Positions 41,555-49,227 of a stretch of DNA of 49,227 bases are shown piece by piece. This DNA is from Allomuricauda sp. (GTDB lineage: Bacteria > Bacteroidota > Bacteroidia > Flavobacteriales > Flavobacteriaceae). The stretch is taken from the NCBI GenBank assembly GCA_028284725.1, contig JANQRD010000052.1, positions 1-49,227 on the forward strand, given 5' to 3'. Each line of letters opens with the position of its first letter. Within the stretch, counting starts at the first letter, position 1. Under the pieces are notes generated by a model. It did not search any database and was not told the origin of the DNA. It saw nothing but the letters and a program-made list of their open reading frames with translations. Made by a program: the position numbers and the translations under genes.

Positions 41555-42904
41555 ATGAATAGACTCAAACCCATACTTTTTGGAGTATTGGCAGCTATGT
41601 TGGGTAGCTGTAGCACGTATTTCAATCAACCGTTAGACTTTGAGAATGCTCGCTTTGGCGAGAATACAGAAGTCACAGGAAAGTTGCGGGACCTGCCACC
41701 ACCTGTAGAACCAGTAGTGGTAGGTGTATACAAGTTCCGAGATCAGACCGGGCAATATAAGCCAACAGATGCCGGAAGCACCTTCAGTACTGCCGTTACA
41801 CAGGGCGCCACTACCATATTGATCAAAGCCTTGGAGGATTCTCAATGGTTCGTTCCGATCGAAAGAGAAAACCTGAGCAATCTTCTAAACGAGCGAAACA
41901 TCATCCGCAATACCCGAAAGGAATATCGAGCTACTACCAATCCAGATGAACCACAACTACCACCCTTGTTATATGCAGGCGTATTGCTCGAAGGAGGAAT
42001 CGTCTCATACGACTCAAATATCATAACAGGTGGTGCTGGCGCAAGATATTTTGGCGTAGGGGCTTCTACAAGATATCGTCAAGATAGGGTTACCATCTAC
42101 CTTAGAGCCGTATCCACTTCTAGTGGTAAGATCTTGAAGACTGTATATGTTTCCAAAACCATCCTTTCCCAAGCATTAGATGGTAGTATCTTCAGATACG
42201 TGAAGCTACAACGATTGCTGGAAGCAGAAACTGGATTTACAAGGAACGAGCCCGTACAACTTGCCATCACTGAAGCTATTGAGAAAGCGGTCGAAGGAAT
42301 GATCGTAGAGGGGATCAAGGACGAACTATGGACACCAAAGGCCACCAAACAAGAAGTGGACGCCCTAGTGGCCAACTATGAATATGACCTTAGCGAAGAT
42401 GAAAGTACCAAACTCTACAACAGGCTTTTCAAAGAACGCAGAGCAACCAATGCTGCTCAAGTGCATGTTGGCGGAACATTGATAGATGGCGATTATCCCG
42501 ACTCAAAGCTAGAGTATATGGTTGGCGGTACATATCGTAGATTCTTTACTCCATATTTTAATATGAGTGCAGGGTATACAAAGTTTACACTGGGTAACAA
42601 AGGCTTCTTGAACGAAGGCTTCATGTCTCTCGATATCAATGCCGAAGTGATCATACTACCTTATGACCGGGTTACGCCCTTCGGATATATCGGTGGCGGG
42701 TTGCATGCACCAAATGGCGTGAGCGATATAAGTCCCAAGGTACAAGCAGGTGGAGGTATCGAATACCTGATCAAAGACAACTTGGGAATTAGGATATTTG
42801 GTGAGCAGAATCTTGTGTTTTCAGATGAAGTAGATGGTGTGGTCTTTGGCTCGAACGATGATTTTTACACCCGTTTCGGTTTCGGTTTGAACTTTTACTT
42901 TTAA
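41555..42904 (+). CDS. csgG: CsgG curli secretion channel with a C-terminal beta-barrel-like extension
   Basis: About 449 residues from ATG 41555, which places the lipobox (AMLGSCSTYF) correctly; ATG 41534 directly after the csgF stop is an alternative. The CsgG domain covers roughly residues 25-285: VVVGVYKFRDQTGQYKP, GATTILIKALEDSQWFVPIERENL, LLEGGIVSYDSN and YLRAVSTSSGKILKTVYVSKTI. Residues ~300-449 are an added beta-rich part with alternating hydrophobic strands (MVGGTYRRFFTPYFNMSAGY, FGYIGGGLHAP) ending in Phe (LNFYF), as in outer-membrane barrels. E. coli CsgG has 277 residues and no such domain. The channel exports curlins. Confidence 0.93.
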   Translation: MNRLKPILFGVLAAMLGSCSTYFNQPLDFENARFGENTEVTGKLRDLPPPVEPVVVGVYKFRDQTGQYKPTDAGSTFSTAVTQGATTILIKALEDSQWFVPIERENLSNLLNERNIIRNTRKEYRATTNPDEPQLPPLLYAGVLLEGGIVSYDSNIITGGAGARYFGVGASTRYRQDRVTIYLRAVSTSSGKILKTVYVSKTILSQALDGSIFRYVKLQRLLEAETGFTRNEPVQLAITEAIEKAVEGMIVEGIKDELWTPKATKQEVDALVANYEYDLSEDESTKLYNRLFKERRATNAAQVHVGGTLIDGDYPDSKLEYMVGGTYRRFFTPYFNMSAGYTKFTLGNKGFLNEGFMSLDINAEVIILPYDRVTPFGYIGGGLHAPNGVSDISPKVQAGGGIEYLIKDNLGIRIFGEQNLVFSDEVDGVVFGSNDDFYTRFGFGLNFYF

Positions 42905-42913
42905 TGCATTACA

Positions 42914-44446
42914 ATGATGAGAGCGATCAAGAACATATATAAAAAAGCTACCGTTGTCATTTCATTCTTGGCAACAGCTACATTCTTCACGTTGAGTTCA
43001 TGCAACGACGACTCTATAGAAGTTACTCCCTTCGGGAATATATCGGGACAGGTGGTGGCAGCCGGAACCTTTGAACCCATCGAAAATGTGAAGATCTCTA
43101 CGAATCCAGTGACAACAACAGCTTTTTCAGATGCAGAAGGCATGTTCCTGTTAGAAGACATTCCAGAGGAAAATTACTCTGTCCAAGCAGAACAAGAAGG
43201 ACTTCTTAGCAATTTTGAAGGCGTTACGGTGGTAGCGGGCACGACCATTAACGTTATCTTCGAGATGCAACCAGAAACGGCAAACAACAGGCCGCCGAAT
43301 CCACCAATACTTTTGTCGCCAGAAGACAATGCCTCAGAGCAACCGCTTGAGTTGGATCTGGTCTGGTCCGGTTCAGATCCAGACGAAGAAGACACGTTGA
43401 CGTATACAGTCTCATTACGAAATGACAAGAACGACGATGAGATCATCTTCGAGTCCTTGACAGATACCATGCAAACAGTTACAGGACTCACCTTCGGAAC
43501 AAAATATTTCTGGCAAGTATCTGCCAATGATGGCGTAAACGAACAATCCACAACAAGTGACCTACGGGCATTCACAACCACCAGCATCCCAGAGAATAGG
43601 TTCGTCTATGCACGCCAAGAAGGTACCAATAGCGTCATCTTCTCTAATTCTGATGCAGATGATGCAGAAGAGCTACAGCTTACCCCTGGTAGTGCCAACA
43701 GCTGGAGACCAAGAAGAAATGCAGTCACCAACCGTATTGCCTTCTTGCAGAGCGCAGGAGCCCAGACGCATATCTTTGCTATGGATGTAGATGGTAGCAA
43801 TGTTACGCAAGTGACTTCTAGCATAGCCGTAGCTGGCTTTAATCCCGAAGAGTTGGATTTTGCCTGGTCAAAGAGCGGAGATCAATTGTTGTATCCAAAT
43901 TTCGATAAGTTATACCGTATCAATGCAGACGGTTCTGGGCTTTCCCAGATCTACCAGACCACAGATGGTAGCCTTATTTCAGAGGTAGACTGGAGCGATG
44001 ATGGTTCTTTGATCGCCTTGAAGACCAACGATGTCAGTGGTTACAATGTTTCTATCTTCACCATAGATGGGGCAGGTGTCGTGCAAGACACTATACTTAC
44101 GGGCGTTTCGGGCGCAGCAGGTGGTCTCAACATCTCTGTAGATAACAATCGATTGCTGTACACATACGATGTTTCAGGGTTTGAGAGCGCCGATTATAGA
44201 AGACTGGATACGCACATCTTCATGTACGATCTTGGCGCGGCAACCACCACAGATATATCTGTAGACAAACCCGCAGGGTTTAACGATCTGGACCCGAGGT
44301 TCTCGCCCAACGAGGCCCAGGTGATCTTTACGTTCACATCCAACGACAACATATCCCAGAAGGATGTGTACATCGTTGAAGTTGGCGGGACTGCCATCAC
44401 ACGCGAAATGTTGTTCGCCAATGCAATGATGGCCGATTACGAATAA
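42914..44446 (+). CDS. Curli-operon lipoprotein with Ig-like, FnIII-like and beta-propeller-like domains
   Basis: 510 residues. Lipobox TLSSC followed by NDD; a carboxypeptidase-regulatory-like domain (about 40-115: ISGQVVAAGTFEPIENVKISTN); an FnIII-like domain (about 125-225: NRPPNPPILLSPEDNA and TFGTKYFWQVSAND); and a C-terminal PD40/TolB-like propeller (about 235-505) with blades such as HIFAMDVDGSNVTQVTSS, KLYRINADGSGLSQIY and DLDPRFSPNEAQVIFTF. It starts 9 bp after csgG and ends at a terminator, so it is part of the curli operon. Its role is unknown. An outer-membrane scaffold or fibre-binding function would fit. Confidence 0.75.
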   Translation: MMRAIKNIYKKATVVISFLATATFFTLSSCNDDSIEVTPFGNISGQVVAAGTFEPIENVKISTNPVTTTAFSDAEGMFLLEDIPEENYSVQAEQEGLLSNFEGVTVVAGTTINVIFEMQPETANNRPPNPPILLSPEDNASEQPLELDLVWSGSDPDEEDTLTYTVSLRNDKNDDEIIFESLTDTMQTVTGLTFGTKYFWQVSANDGVNEQSTTSDLRAFTTTSIPENRFVYARQEGTNSVIFSNSDADDAEELQLTPGSANSWRPRRNAVTNRIAFLQSAGAQTHIFAMDVDGSNVTQVTSSIAVAGFNPEELDFAWSKSGDQLLYPNFDKLYRINADGSGLSQIYQTTDGSLISEVDWSDDGSLIALKTNDVSGYNVSIFTIDGAGVVQDTILTGVSGAAGGLNISVDNNRLLYTYDVSGFESADYRRLDTHIFMYDLGAATTTDISVDKPAGFNDLDPRFSPNEAQVIFTFTSNDNISQKDVYIVEVGGTAITREMLFANAMMADYE

Positions 44447-44475
44447 AACTAGCCGACCACAGCTTTAATTGCTGC

Positions 44476-44510
44476 AGAGGCGCACCTTGTCCAAGGCTGC
44501 GCCTCTTTTT
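44476..44510 (+). terminator. Rho-independent terminator ending the curli operon
   Basis: AGAGGCGCA (44476-44484) pairs with TGCGCCTCT (44498-44506), with inner CTTG/CAAG pairing, followed by a T-run. Confidence 0.85.
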
Positions 44511-44611
44511 ATGGCCACGCTTTCCGCTTGTAGTTTTGCAGGCATGACAGACCGGCAAAAGCTATCGCTTCAATCCTTGGCGTGGGCTTCCGCTAAACCC
44601 AAAACTATTCC

Positions 44612-44619
44612 TATTTTTG
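44612..44619 (+). promoter_or_regulatory. Candidate -7 element of the purM-like gene
   Basis: TATTTTTG fits TAnnTTTG and lies 17 nt before the chosen ATG at 44637. This also argues against the longer in-frame start near 44469, which would run through the terminator. Confidence 0.5.
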
Positions 44620-44636
44620 TGAAGCAAAATTCAGCC

Positions 44637-45815
44637 ATGGGCCAAGAGATCAGCAAACGTTATAACCAGCGAGGCGTTTCCGCAGCAAAAGAAGATGTGC
44701 ACAATGCCATCAAGAACATAGACAAAGGGCTATTTCCCAAGGCGTTCTGCAAGATCGTTCCCGATCACCTTACCAACGACCCCGAGCATTGCCTTGTCAT
44801 GCATGCCGATGGTGCGGGTACAAAATCTTCCTTGGCGTACATGTATTGGAAAGAGACTGGCGACCTCTCCGTTTGGAAAGGCATTGCGCAAGATGCACTG
44901 ATCATGAATGTAGATGACCTGTTGTGTGTAGGTGTCACCGACCATATCATGCTTTCCTCGACCATTGGCCGAAACAAGAATTTGATTCCTGGCGAGGTCA
45001 TTGCTGCCATTATCGATGGCACTGAAGAATTGATCGAAGAATTGGCCGATCATGAGGTCAACATATACAGTACAGGCGGCGAGACGGCAGACGTCGGAGA
45101 CCTTGTGCGTACCATCATTGTAGACAGTACAGTTACTGCACGGATGAAAAGAAGCGATGTCATAGACAATGCTAACATCAAAGCAGGAGACGTTATCGTT
45201 GGGCTCGCTTCCTATGGTCACGCAACGTATGAGCCGGAATACAATGGTGGCATGGGCAGTAATGGGCTTACATCGGCACGTCACGATGTTTTTGGCAAAG
45301 CGCTTGCTAAAAAATATCCTGAAAGTTACGACCCTGCTGTCCCTTCAGCATTGATCTATTCAGGAAACAAGACACTCACAGATCCAGTAGACAATGTGCC
45401 TTTAGATGCTGGTAAGTTGGTGCTCTCTCCAACAAGAACCTATGCGCCCATCATCAAACAGATACTTTCCCAATACAATGCGAGCGACATACATGGTATG
45501 GTGCATTGCAGCGGTGGCGCGCAGACCAAGATCTTGCATTTTATCGAAGACCTTCACGTGATCAAGGACACGATGTTCGGGATCCCCCCACTTTTTAGAC
45601 TGATACAAGAGCAATCAGGCACCGATTGGAAAGAGATGTATCAAGTGTTTAACATGGGCCATCGCATGGAACTCTATGTAGACCCAAGTGTCGCCGAAGA
45701 GATCATTGCCATCTCAAAATCATTCGACGTGGATGCTCGGATCGTGGGTAGGGTAGAAGTCTCAGAAAGAAAAAAACTGACGATCAAAAGCCCTTATGGT
45801 GTTTTTGAGTATTGA
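44637..45815 (+). CDS. AIR synthase-related protein (PurM-like phosphoribosylformylglycinamidine cyclo-ligase)
   Basis: 392 residues from ATG 44637 (MGQEISKRYNQRGVSAAKEDV). PurM-family blocks: HADGAGTKSSLAY, VDDLLCVGVTDHIMLSSTIGRN, STGGETADVGDLVRT and DVIVGLASYGHATYEPEYNGGMGSNGLTSARH. A typical PurM has ~345 residues; this longer form is what I recall for Bacteroidota. It should close the imidazole ring of aminoimidazole ribotide in purine synthesis, but AIR-synthase-related paralogs exist. It stands alone between a terminator and the convergent msrA-like gene. Confidence 0.88.
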   Translation: MGQEISKRYNQRGVSAAKEDVHNAIKNIDKGLFPKAFCKIVPDHLTNDPEHCLVMHADGAGTKSSLAYMYWKETGDLSVWKGIAQDALIMNVDDLLCVGVTDHIMLSSTIGRNKNLIPGEVIAAIIDGTEELIEELADHEVNIYSTGGETADVGDLVRTIIVDSTVTARMKRSDVIDNANIKAGDVIVGLASYGHATYEPEYNGGMGSNGLTSARHDVFGKALAKKYPESYDPAVPSALIYSGNKTLTDPVDNVPLDAGKLVLSPTRTYAPIIKQILSQYNASDIHGMVHCSGGAQTKILHFIEDLHVIKDTMFGIPPLFRLIQEQSGTDWKEMYQVFNMGHRMELYVDPSVAEEIIAISKSFDVDARIVGRVEVSERKKLTIKSPYGVFEY

Positions 45816-45871
45816 TTGGGTTTTTAGGATGTTTGCCTATCGGGTTGGCAGAGAATGTCTATAAGAACACG

Positions 45872-46390
45872 CTATCTCATCGCCAAAACATTCAACTTTT
45901 CTTTGTTAGCATACGTGCTAAACTCCTTTAGCAATAATCGCAATTTCGGGTTGATGTAGGTCTCGCAGAACGGTTTTTGTGGATCTTTGTAGTAGTAATT
46001 CAAGAAATGGGCTTCGTTGCCTTTAAAGCTCACAAAAGGCAGTACTTCAGTGATGATCTTATTATCAAAATCGTATTGTAGTTGGCTAAGGATGTTGTCA
46101 ACTTTTCGACGTTGTGCGTCATTGTAGAAATATACAGCAGAACGATATTTGTCGCGCATACTGTGTTGCGAAGTGCTTTTGTGGGTAAGTACATGTACGT
46201 GGATGATCGCTCGTAGTGGTATCTTGTCTGGGTCAAAATGAACGATGACCGCTTCAGAAGAAGAGCTATTCCCATTGTCGGAAGAAACCCAACCTTGTTC
46301 AACAAGTTCAACACCGATCAGCGATTGGAATACAGCTTCGGTACACCAATGGCAGCCACCACCTAATGCGATTTTTTCAATTTTCGACAT
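45872..46390 (-). CDS. msrA: Peptide-methionine (S)-S-oxide reductase-like protein (divergent MsrA)
   Basis: 172 residues from ATG 46390; frames extending to 46489 run through the prfA promoter. IALGGGCHWCTEAVFQSLIGV carries the active-site Cys (GCHWC, where canonical MsrA has GCFWG or GCFWC). SEAVIVHFDPDKIPLRAIIHVHVLTHKST then resembles the MsrA FDP and HDPT regions. DKYRSAVYFYN matches the QYRS segment. The GYAGG and GHAE regions are shortened or altered. It should repair methionine sulfoxide, but the changes may alter activity. It is divergent from prfA. Confidence 0.8.
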   Translation of the reverse strand: MSKIEKIALGGGCHWCTEAVFQSLIGVELVEQGWVSSDNGNSSSSEAVIVHFDPDKIPLRAIIHVHVLTHKSTSQHSMRDKYRSAVYFYNDAQRRKVDNILSQLQYDFDNKIITEVLPFVSFKGNEAHFLNYYYKDPQKPFCETYINPKLRLLLKEFSTYANKEKLNVLAMR

Positions 46391-46470
46391 ACTCGGTCTT
46401 AGACGTATTTTTACACAGTTCCTTTCGTCCAAATAGGAATTCAAAACATTTTCAACTCCTAAATTAATCG

Positions 46471-46478
46471 TACTTTTG
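46471..46478 (+). promoter_or_regulatory. Candidate -7 element of prfA
   Basis: TACTTTTG matches TAnnTTTG and lies 18 nt before the prfA ATG. A TTTTC about 20 bp upstream is a weak -33 candidate. Confidence 0.5.
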
Positions 46479-46496
46479 CGCTCTATCACTTAGTTT

Positions 46497-47573
46497 ATGT
46501 TAGAGAAGTTAGCCATCGTAAAACAACGCTTTGATGAGGTCACAGACCTGATCATTCAACCAGATGTGATATCTGACCAAAAGCGCTACGTTCAACTCAA
46601 CAAAGAATACAAAGACCTAAAGGAAGTTGTTGAAAAAGGCAAGCAGTACGAGCAACTGTTGGGCAACCTCAAGGAGGCAGAGGAGATCATCGCCGATGGG
46701 AGCGATGCCGAAATGGTAGAAATGGCTAAGATGGAATTGGAAGACGCTAAGGCACAGATTCCACCACTTGAAGAGGAGATACGCTTCCTGTTGATTCCGA
46801 AGGACCCAGAGGATGCTAAAAATGTGGTGATGGAAGTCCGAGCCGGAACTGGCGGTGATGAGGCAAGTATCTTTGCTGGCGACCTACACCGAATGTATAC
46901 CAAATACTGTGAAAGCAAGGGTTGGAAAGTGAATGTGGTAGATTTCAACGAAGGCACTGTTGGCGGTTTCAAAGAGGTCATCTTTGAAGTGAATGGCGAA
47001 GACGTGTATGGCACATTGAAGTTTGAAGCCGGTGTGCACCGCGTACAACGAGTGCCACAGACCGAAACGCAAGGCCGCGTACATACCTCAGCAGCTACCG
47101 TGATGGTATTGCCCGAGGCAGAAGAGTTTGATGTAGCGCTTGATATGAGCGAGGTTCGCATCGAACGCACCACGTCTACGGGCCCTGGTGGCCAATCGGT
47201 GAATACTACCTATTCTGCGATCAAATTGCACCACGAACCCACAGGACTTATCGTTAGCTGCCAAGATGAAAAATCTCAGCACAAAAATCTAGAAAAGGCA
47301 TTAAAGGTACTGCGTTCTCGCTTGTACGAGATGGAACTTGCAAAACGCCAAGAAGCAGATTCTGCCAAGCGAAAGAGCATGGTAAGCTCTGGTGACCGCT
47401 CTGCGAAGATCCGCACCTATAACTATCCGCAAGGGCGCGTTACCGATCATCGCATTGGGCTTACACTCTACGACCTTCAAAATATTGTCAACGGCGACAT
47501 ACAGAAGCTCATCGATGAATTGATGTTGGCAGAGAATACAGAAAAGCTGAAAGCAGCAGGGGAGACGATTTAA
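46497..47573 (+). CDS. prfA: Peptide chain release factor 1
   Basis: 358 residues, standard RF1 length. A coiled N-terminal domain is followed by [21 protein letters not shown]. The stop-codon recognition loop is [18 protein letters not shown], so the P-x-T tripeptide is Pro-Gln-Thr where E. coli RF1 has Pro-Ala-Thr. The catalytic GGQ is in [17 protein letters not shown]. It releases peptides at UAA and UAG. It begins 107 bp from the divergent msrA start and is followed by pyrF after 11 bp. Confidence 0.97.
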   Translation: MLEKLAIVKQRFDEVTDLIIQPDVISDQKRYVQLNKEYKDLKEVVEKGKQYEQLLGNLKEAEEIIADGSDAEMVEMAKMELEDAKAQIPPLEEEIRFLLIPKDPEDAKNVVMEVRAGTGGDEASIFAGDLHRMYTKYCESKGWKVNVVDFNEGTVGGFKEVIFEVNGEDVYGTLKFEAGVHRVQRVPQTETQGRVHTSAATVMVLPEAEEFDVALDMSEVRIERTTSTGPGGQSVNTTYSAIKLHHEPTGLIVSCQDEKSQHKNLEKALKVLRSRLYEMELAKRQEADSAKRKSMVSSGDRSAKIRTYNYPQGRVTDHRIGLTLYDLQNIVNGDIQKLIDELMLAENTEKLKAAGETI

Positions 47574-47584
47574 AATTTGAAGAT

Positions 47585-48394
47585 TTGAAGATCCAAGCAT
47601 TAGTAGACCAGATCCACCTAAAAAAATCATTCCTCTGCATTGGTCTCGATGTTGACCTCAATAGGATCCCACGGCATCTGCTCGAAGCGGAGGACCCTAT
47701 CTTTGCCTTCAACAGAGCCATTATAGACGCCACACACCATCTTGCTGTAGCCTATAAACCAAATACAGCATTTTATGAAGCATTTGGCGTAAAAGGATGG
47801 CAATCCTTAAAGAAGACCATCGATTATTTGAATGAGAAGCATCCTGAGATCTTCACGATTGCCGATGCCAAGCGCGGCGATATTGGCAATACGAGCTCCA
47901 TGTACGCAAAGGCGTTTTTTGAAGATATGGCTTTCGATGCTGTTACTGTGGCACCCTACATGGGTAAAGATTCGGTAGAACCTTTTTTAGCGTTTGAGGA
48001 CAAGCATGCCATATTACTTGCTTTGACCTCTAACGGAGGTGCTTTTGACTTTCAGACCAAATTGGTTGAAGGCTCCGAGCTGTACAAACAAGTCTTACAA
48101 ACTTCTAAGGGTTGGGCCAATTCAGAAAACTTGATGTACGTCGTCGGAGCCACGAAGGCAGAATTTCTTGTAGAGGTTAGAGGGATCATTCCGGAAAGCT
48201 TTTTGTTAGTGCCAGGTGTTGGCGCCCAAGGTGGAAGCCTAGAAGAAGTGGTTAAATACGGTATGAATGACCAAGTAGGTCTGTTGGTGAATTCTTCACG
48301 CGGGATTATCTACGCTTCGGCTAACGAAGACTTTGCTGAGGCAGCTGCGGCCAAAGCACAGGAAATTCGATCTAAAATGAAAGGATTTCTATAA
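47585..48394 (+). CDS. pyrF: Orotidine 5'-phosphate decarboxylase (PyrF, ~270-residue type)
   Basis: 269 residues. [61 protein letters not shown] (catalytic Asp-x-Lys-x2-Asp: DAKRGD), [22 protein letters not shown] and [10 protein letters not shown] are the family blocks. It decarboxylates OMP to UMP. No in-frame ATG is near the start of homology; TTG at 47585 is the apparent start, inside a small ATTTGAAG tandem repeat. It lies 11 bp after prfA and is probably co-transcribed. Confidence 0.95.
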   Translation: MKIQALVDQIHLKKSFLCIGLDVDLNRIPRHLLEAEDPIFAFNRAIIDATHHLAVAYKPNTAFYEAFGVKGWQSLKKTIDYLNEKHPEIFTIADAKRGDIGNTSSMYAKAFFEDMAFDAVTVAPYMGKDSVEPFLAFEDKHAILLALTSNGGAFDFQTKLVEGSELYKQVLQTSKGWANSENLMYVVGATKAEFLVEVRGIIPESFLLVPGVGAQGGSLEEVVKYGMNDQVGLLVNSSRGIIYASANEDFAEAAAAKAQEIRSKMKGFL

Positions 48395-48428
48395 AAAAAC
48401 CGAAGCCAGCATTGAGAACTGACTTCGG
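48393..48428 (-). terminator. Terminator of the right-edge minus-strand gene
   Basis: On the minus strand CCGAAG and CTTCGG (with inner CAG/CTG pairs) form a hairpin followed by seven T. It ends transcription from the gene at 48569-49227. The stretch 48429-48568 holds nothing else visible. Confidence 0.7.
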
Positions 48429-48568
48429 ACTACTAACTCAAATAATATAAGAACCTCAATTAACTCATTGGTTTCGCCAAAGCTCAGATTATTTGGTTTT
48501 CAGTATGTTAAGCTAACATTAGAATTACTTTAGAAATAGTATTTCAAAATGACAGCATGTTGGCGCTC

Positions 48569-49227
48569 TTAATTAGCTGTTGTTTTTAACATGATCACAT
48601 TGTTAGAGATACAGCAATCGGTCTCTAGATTGAACCCAATTTGTTGTGGGTCACCGCATTCTAAGGACAGACCCGTGCCGCCATCAGATGAATATACCGC
48701 ATTGAAGCCAAATGCATTCCAAGCAGCAACCCCAACTGCATCGGCACTGATAGTGGTCACGCCTGTATTTAGGTCTACGTCCAATATGAGGTCATCAGAG
48801 CCTAAAGCGGTGTATATGCCGCCAACGATCGTGAGTTGATTAGCGCCTGGTCCTGCTGTTACTTGTATTCCTGTTTCAGTAGGAAAACCAAAACCACTAT
48901 AGGTATGGCTGATCACATCGTAGGTTCCGGCAAAGGAGCTCGTATCGTTAATGGCCGGGCAGGCGATCGTAAAGTTGAACTCGAATGCTTGGCGATACCC
49001 AGCCTCGTCCAAGAGGTCATCTGTGACGCCATTGCCTGAAAGAAGGAAAGTAGAGGGGTCGTCGTCGTCCAGGTCATCAAAATTCAATCTTTCGGCTCCA
49101 GAATAGACAAGGCCATCTACCGTTGTAACGGTTCCGCTAAAGAAAAACTGGTCTCCAAAGTTAAACTCATTGACACTCAACAGATTTTCAAAGTCGGAGA
49201 TGTTGAATGACAAGCTTGCGGGAAACT
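48569..49227 (-). CDS. Unrecognised probably secreted protein (partial)
   Basis: The frame stays open to the right edge, so at least 219 residues are present and the N-terminus is missing. The composition is Gly/Asp/Thr-rich and beta-like, with an acidic DDLDDDDP run, SFAGTYDVISHTYSGFG, repeated GG turns and a C-terminal pair of Cys (TDCCISNN). A few Cys residues (AIACP-like, LECG) suggest disulfides and export. I do not recognise a family. It resembles extracellular beta-sandwich proteins of Bacteroidota only in general style. Confidence 0.7.
   Translation of the reverse strand, partial: FPASLSFNISDFENLLSVNEFNFGDQFFFSGTVTTVDGLVYSGAERLNFDDLDDDDPSTFLLSGNGVTDDLLDEAGYRQAFEFNFTIACPAINDTSSFAGTYDVISHTYSGFGFPTETGIQVTAGPGANQLTIVGGIYTALGSDDLILDVDLNTGVTTISADAVGVAAWNAFGFNAVYSSDGGTGLSLECGDPQQIGFNLETDCCISNNVIMLKTTAN

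Noticed and set aside
44469..44636. Longer N-terminus for the purM-like gene
   Set aside because: It would start inside the curli operon terminator and precede the -7 element; homology starts at 44637.

Overview
The window looks like the chromosome of a marine Bacteroidota bacterium, most likely Flavobacteriaceae. The reasons are a SusC/SusD polysaccharide utilization locus (PUL), many lipoproteins with a Cys lipobox, TAnnTTTG-type -7 promoter elements, a glutamine synthetase II plus III pair, and a Bacteroidota-style curli operon. No genus can be named from the sequence alone.

Positions 1-21.9 kb form a carbohydrate island. A minus-strand operon (SDR mannonate oxidoreductase, Gfo/Idh oxidoreductase, uxuA, uxaC, then a TRAP-transporter DctP running off the left edge) imports hexuronates and converts glucuronate towards 2-keto-3-deoxygluconate. 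A divergent LacI-type regulator is followed by a frameshifted lipoprotein formylglycine-generating enzyme. A long minus-strand PUL operon then reads, in order of transcription: SusC, SusD, a surface lipoprotein, a beta-helix lipoprotein, a SurA-like lipoprotein, an acetylesterase-type SGNH hydrolase, a GH2 beta-glucuronidase with the uronate-specific NxK motif, a GH29 fucosidase and a sulfatase. The same pair of palindromes (CGTGTACGCACACG and GTGTGCGCACAC) lies before both operons, so the LacI protein probably controls depolymerisation, uptake and uronate catabolism as one regulon. The likely substrate is a sulfated, probably acetylated, glucuronate- and fucose-containing glycan.

Positions about 22.2-28.6 kb are an integrative mobilizable element: a non-coding left part with palindromes and an oriT candidate, MobC and MobA, small unknown proteins, a solitary HicB, an intact Fic protein, a broken second Fic gene and a large serine recombinase. 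The recombinase reading frame runs through the terminator and into the 3' half of a tRNA-Arg(ACG) gene, which marks the right junction.

Positions 28.7-35.8 kb are core-like: a small conserved protein, an M56/BlaR1-like sensor with its BlaI repressor, a CaCA antiporter, and divergent GSII and GSIII glutamine synthetases.

Positions 35.8-44.4 kb hold a curli-type amyloid locus: a 5'-truncated, frameshifted curlin remnant, a 939-residue curlin with nested exact-period repeats (5 x 258 bp, then 2 x 426 bp), a CsgB-like nucleator, a CsgE with an extra N-terminal domain, CsgF, a CsgG with a C-terminal beta-barrel-like extension, and a lipoprotein with a beta-propeller-like region. The right end is housekeeping: a PurM-like AIR synthase, a divergent MsrA, prfA, pyrF with a TTG start, and a partial secreted protein.
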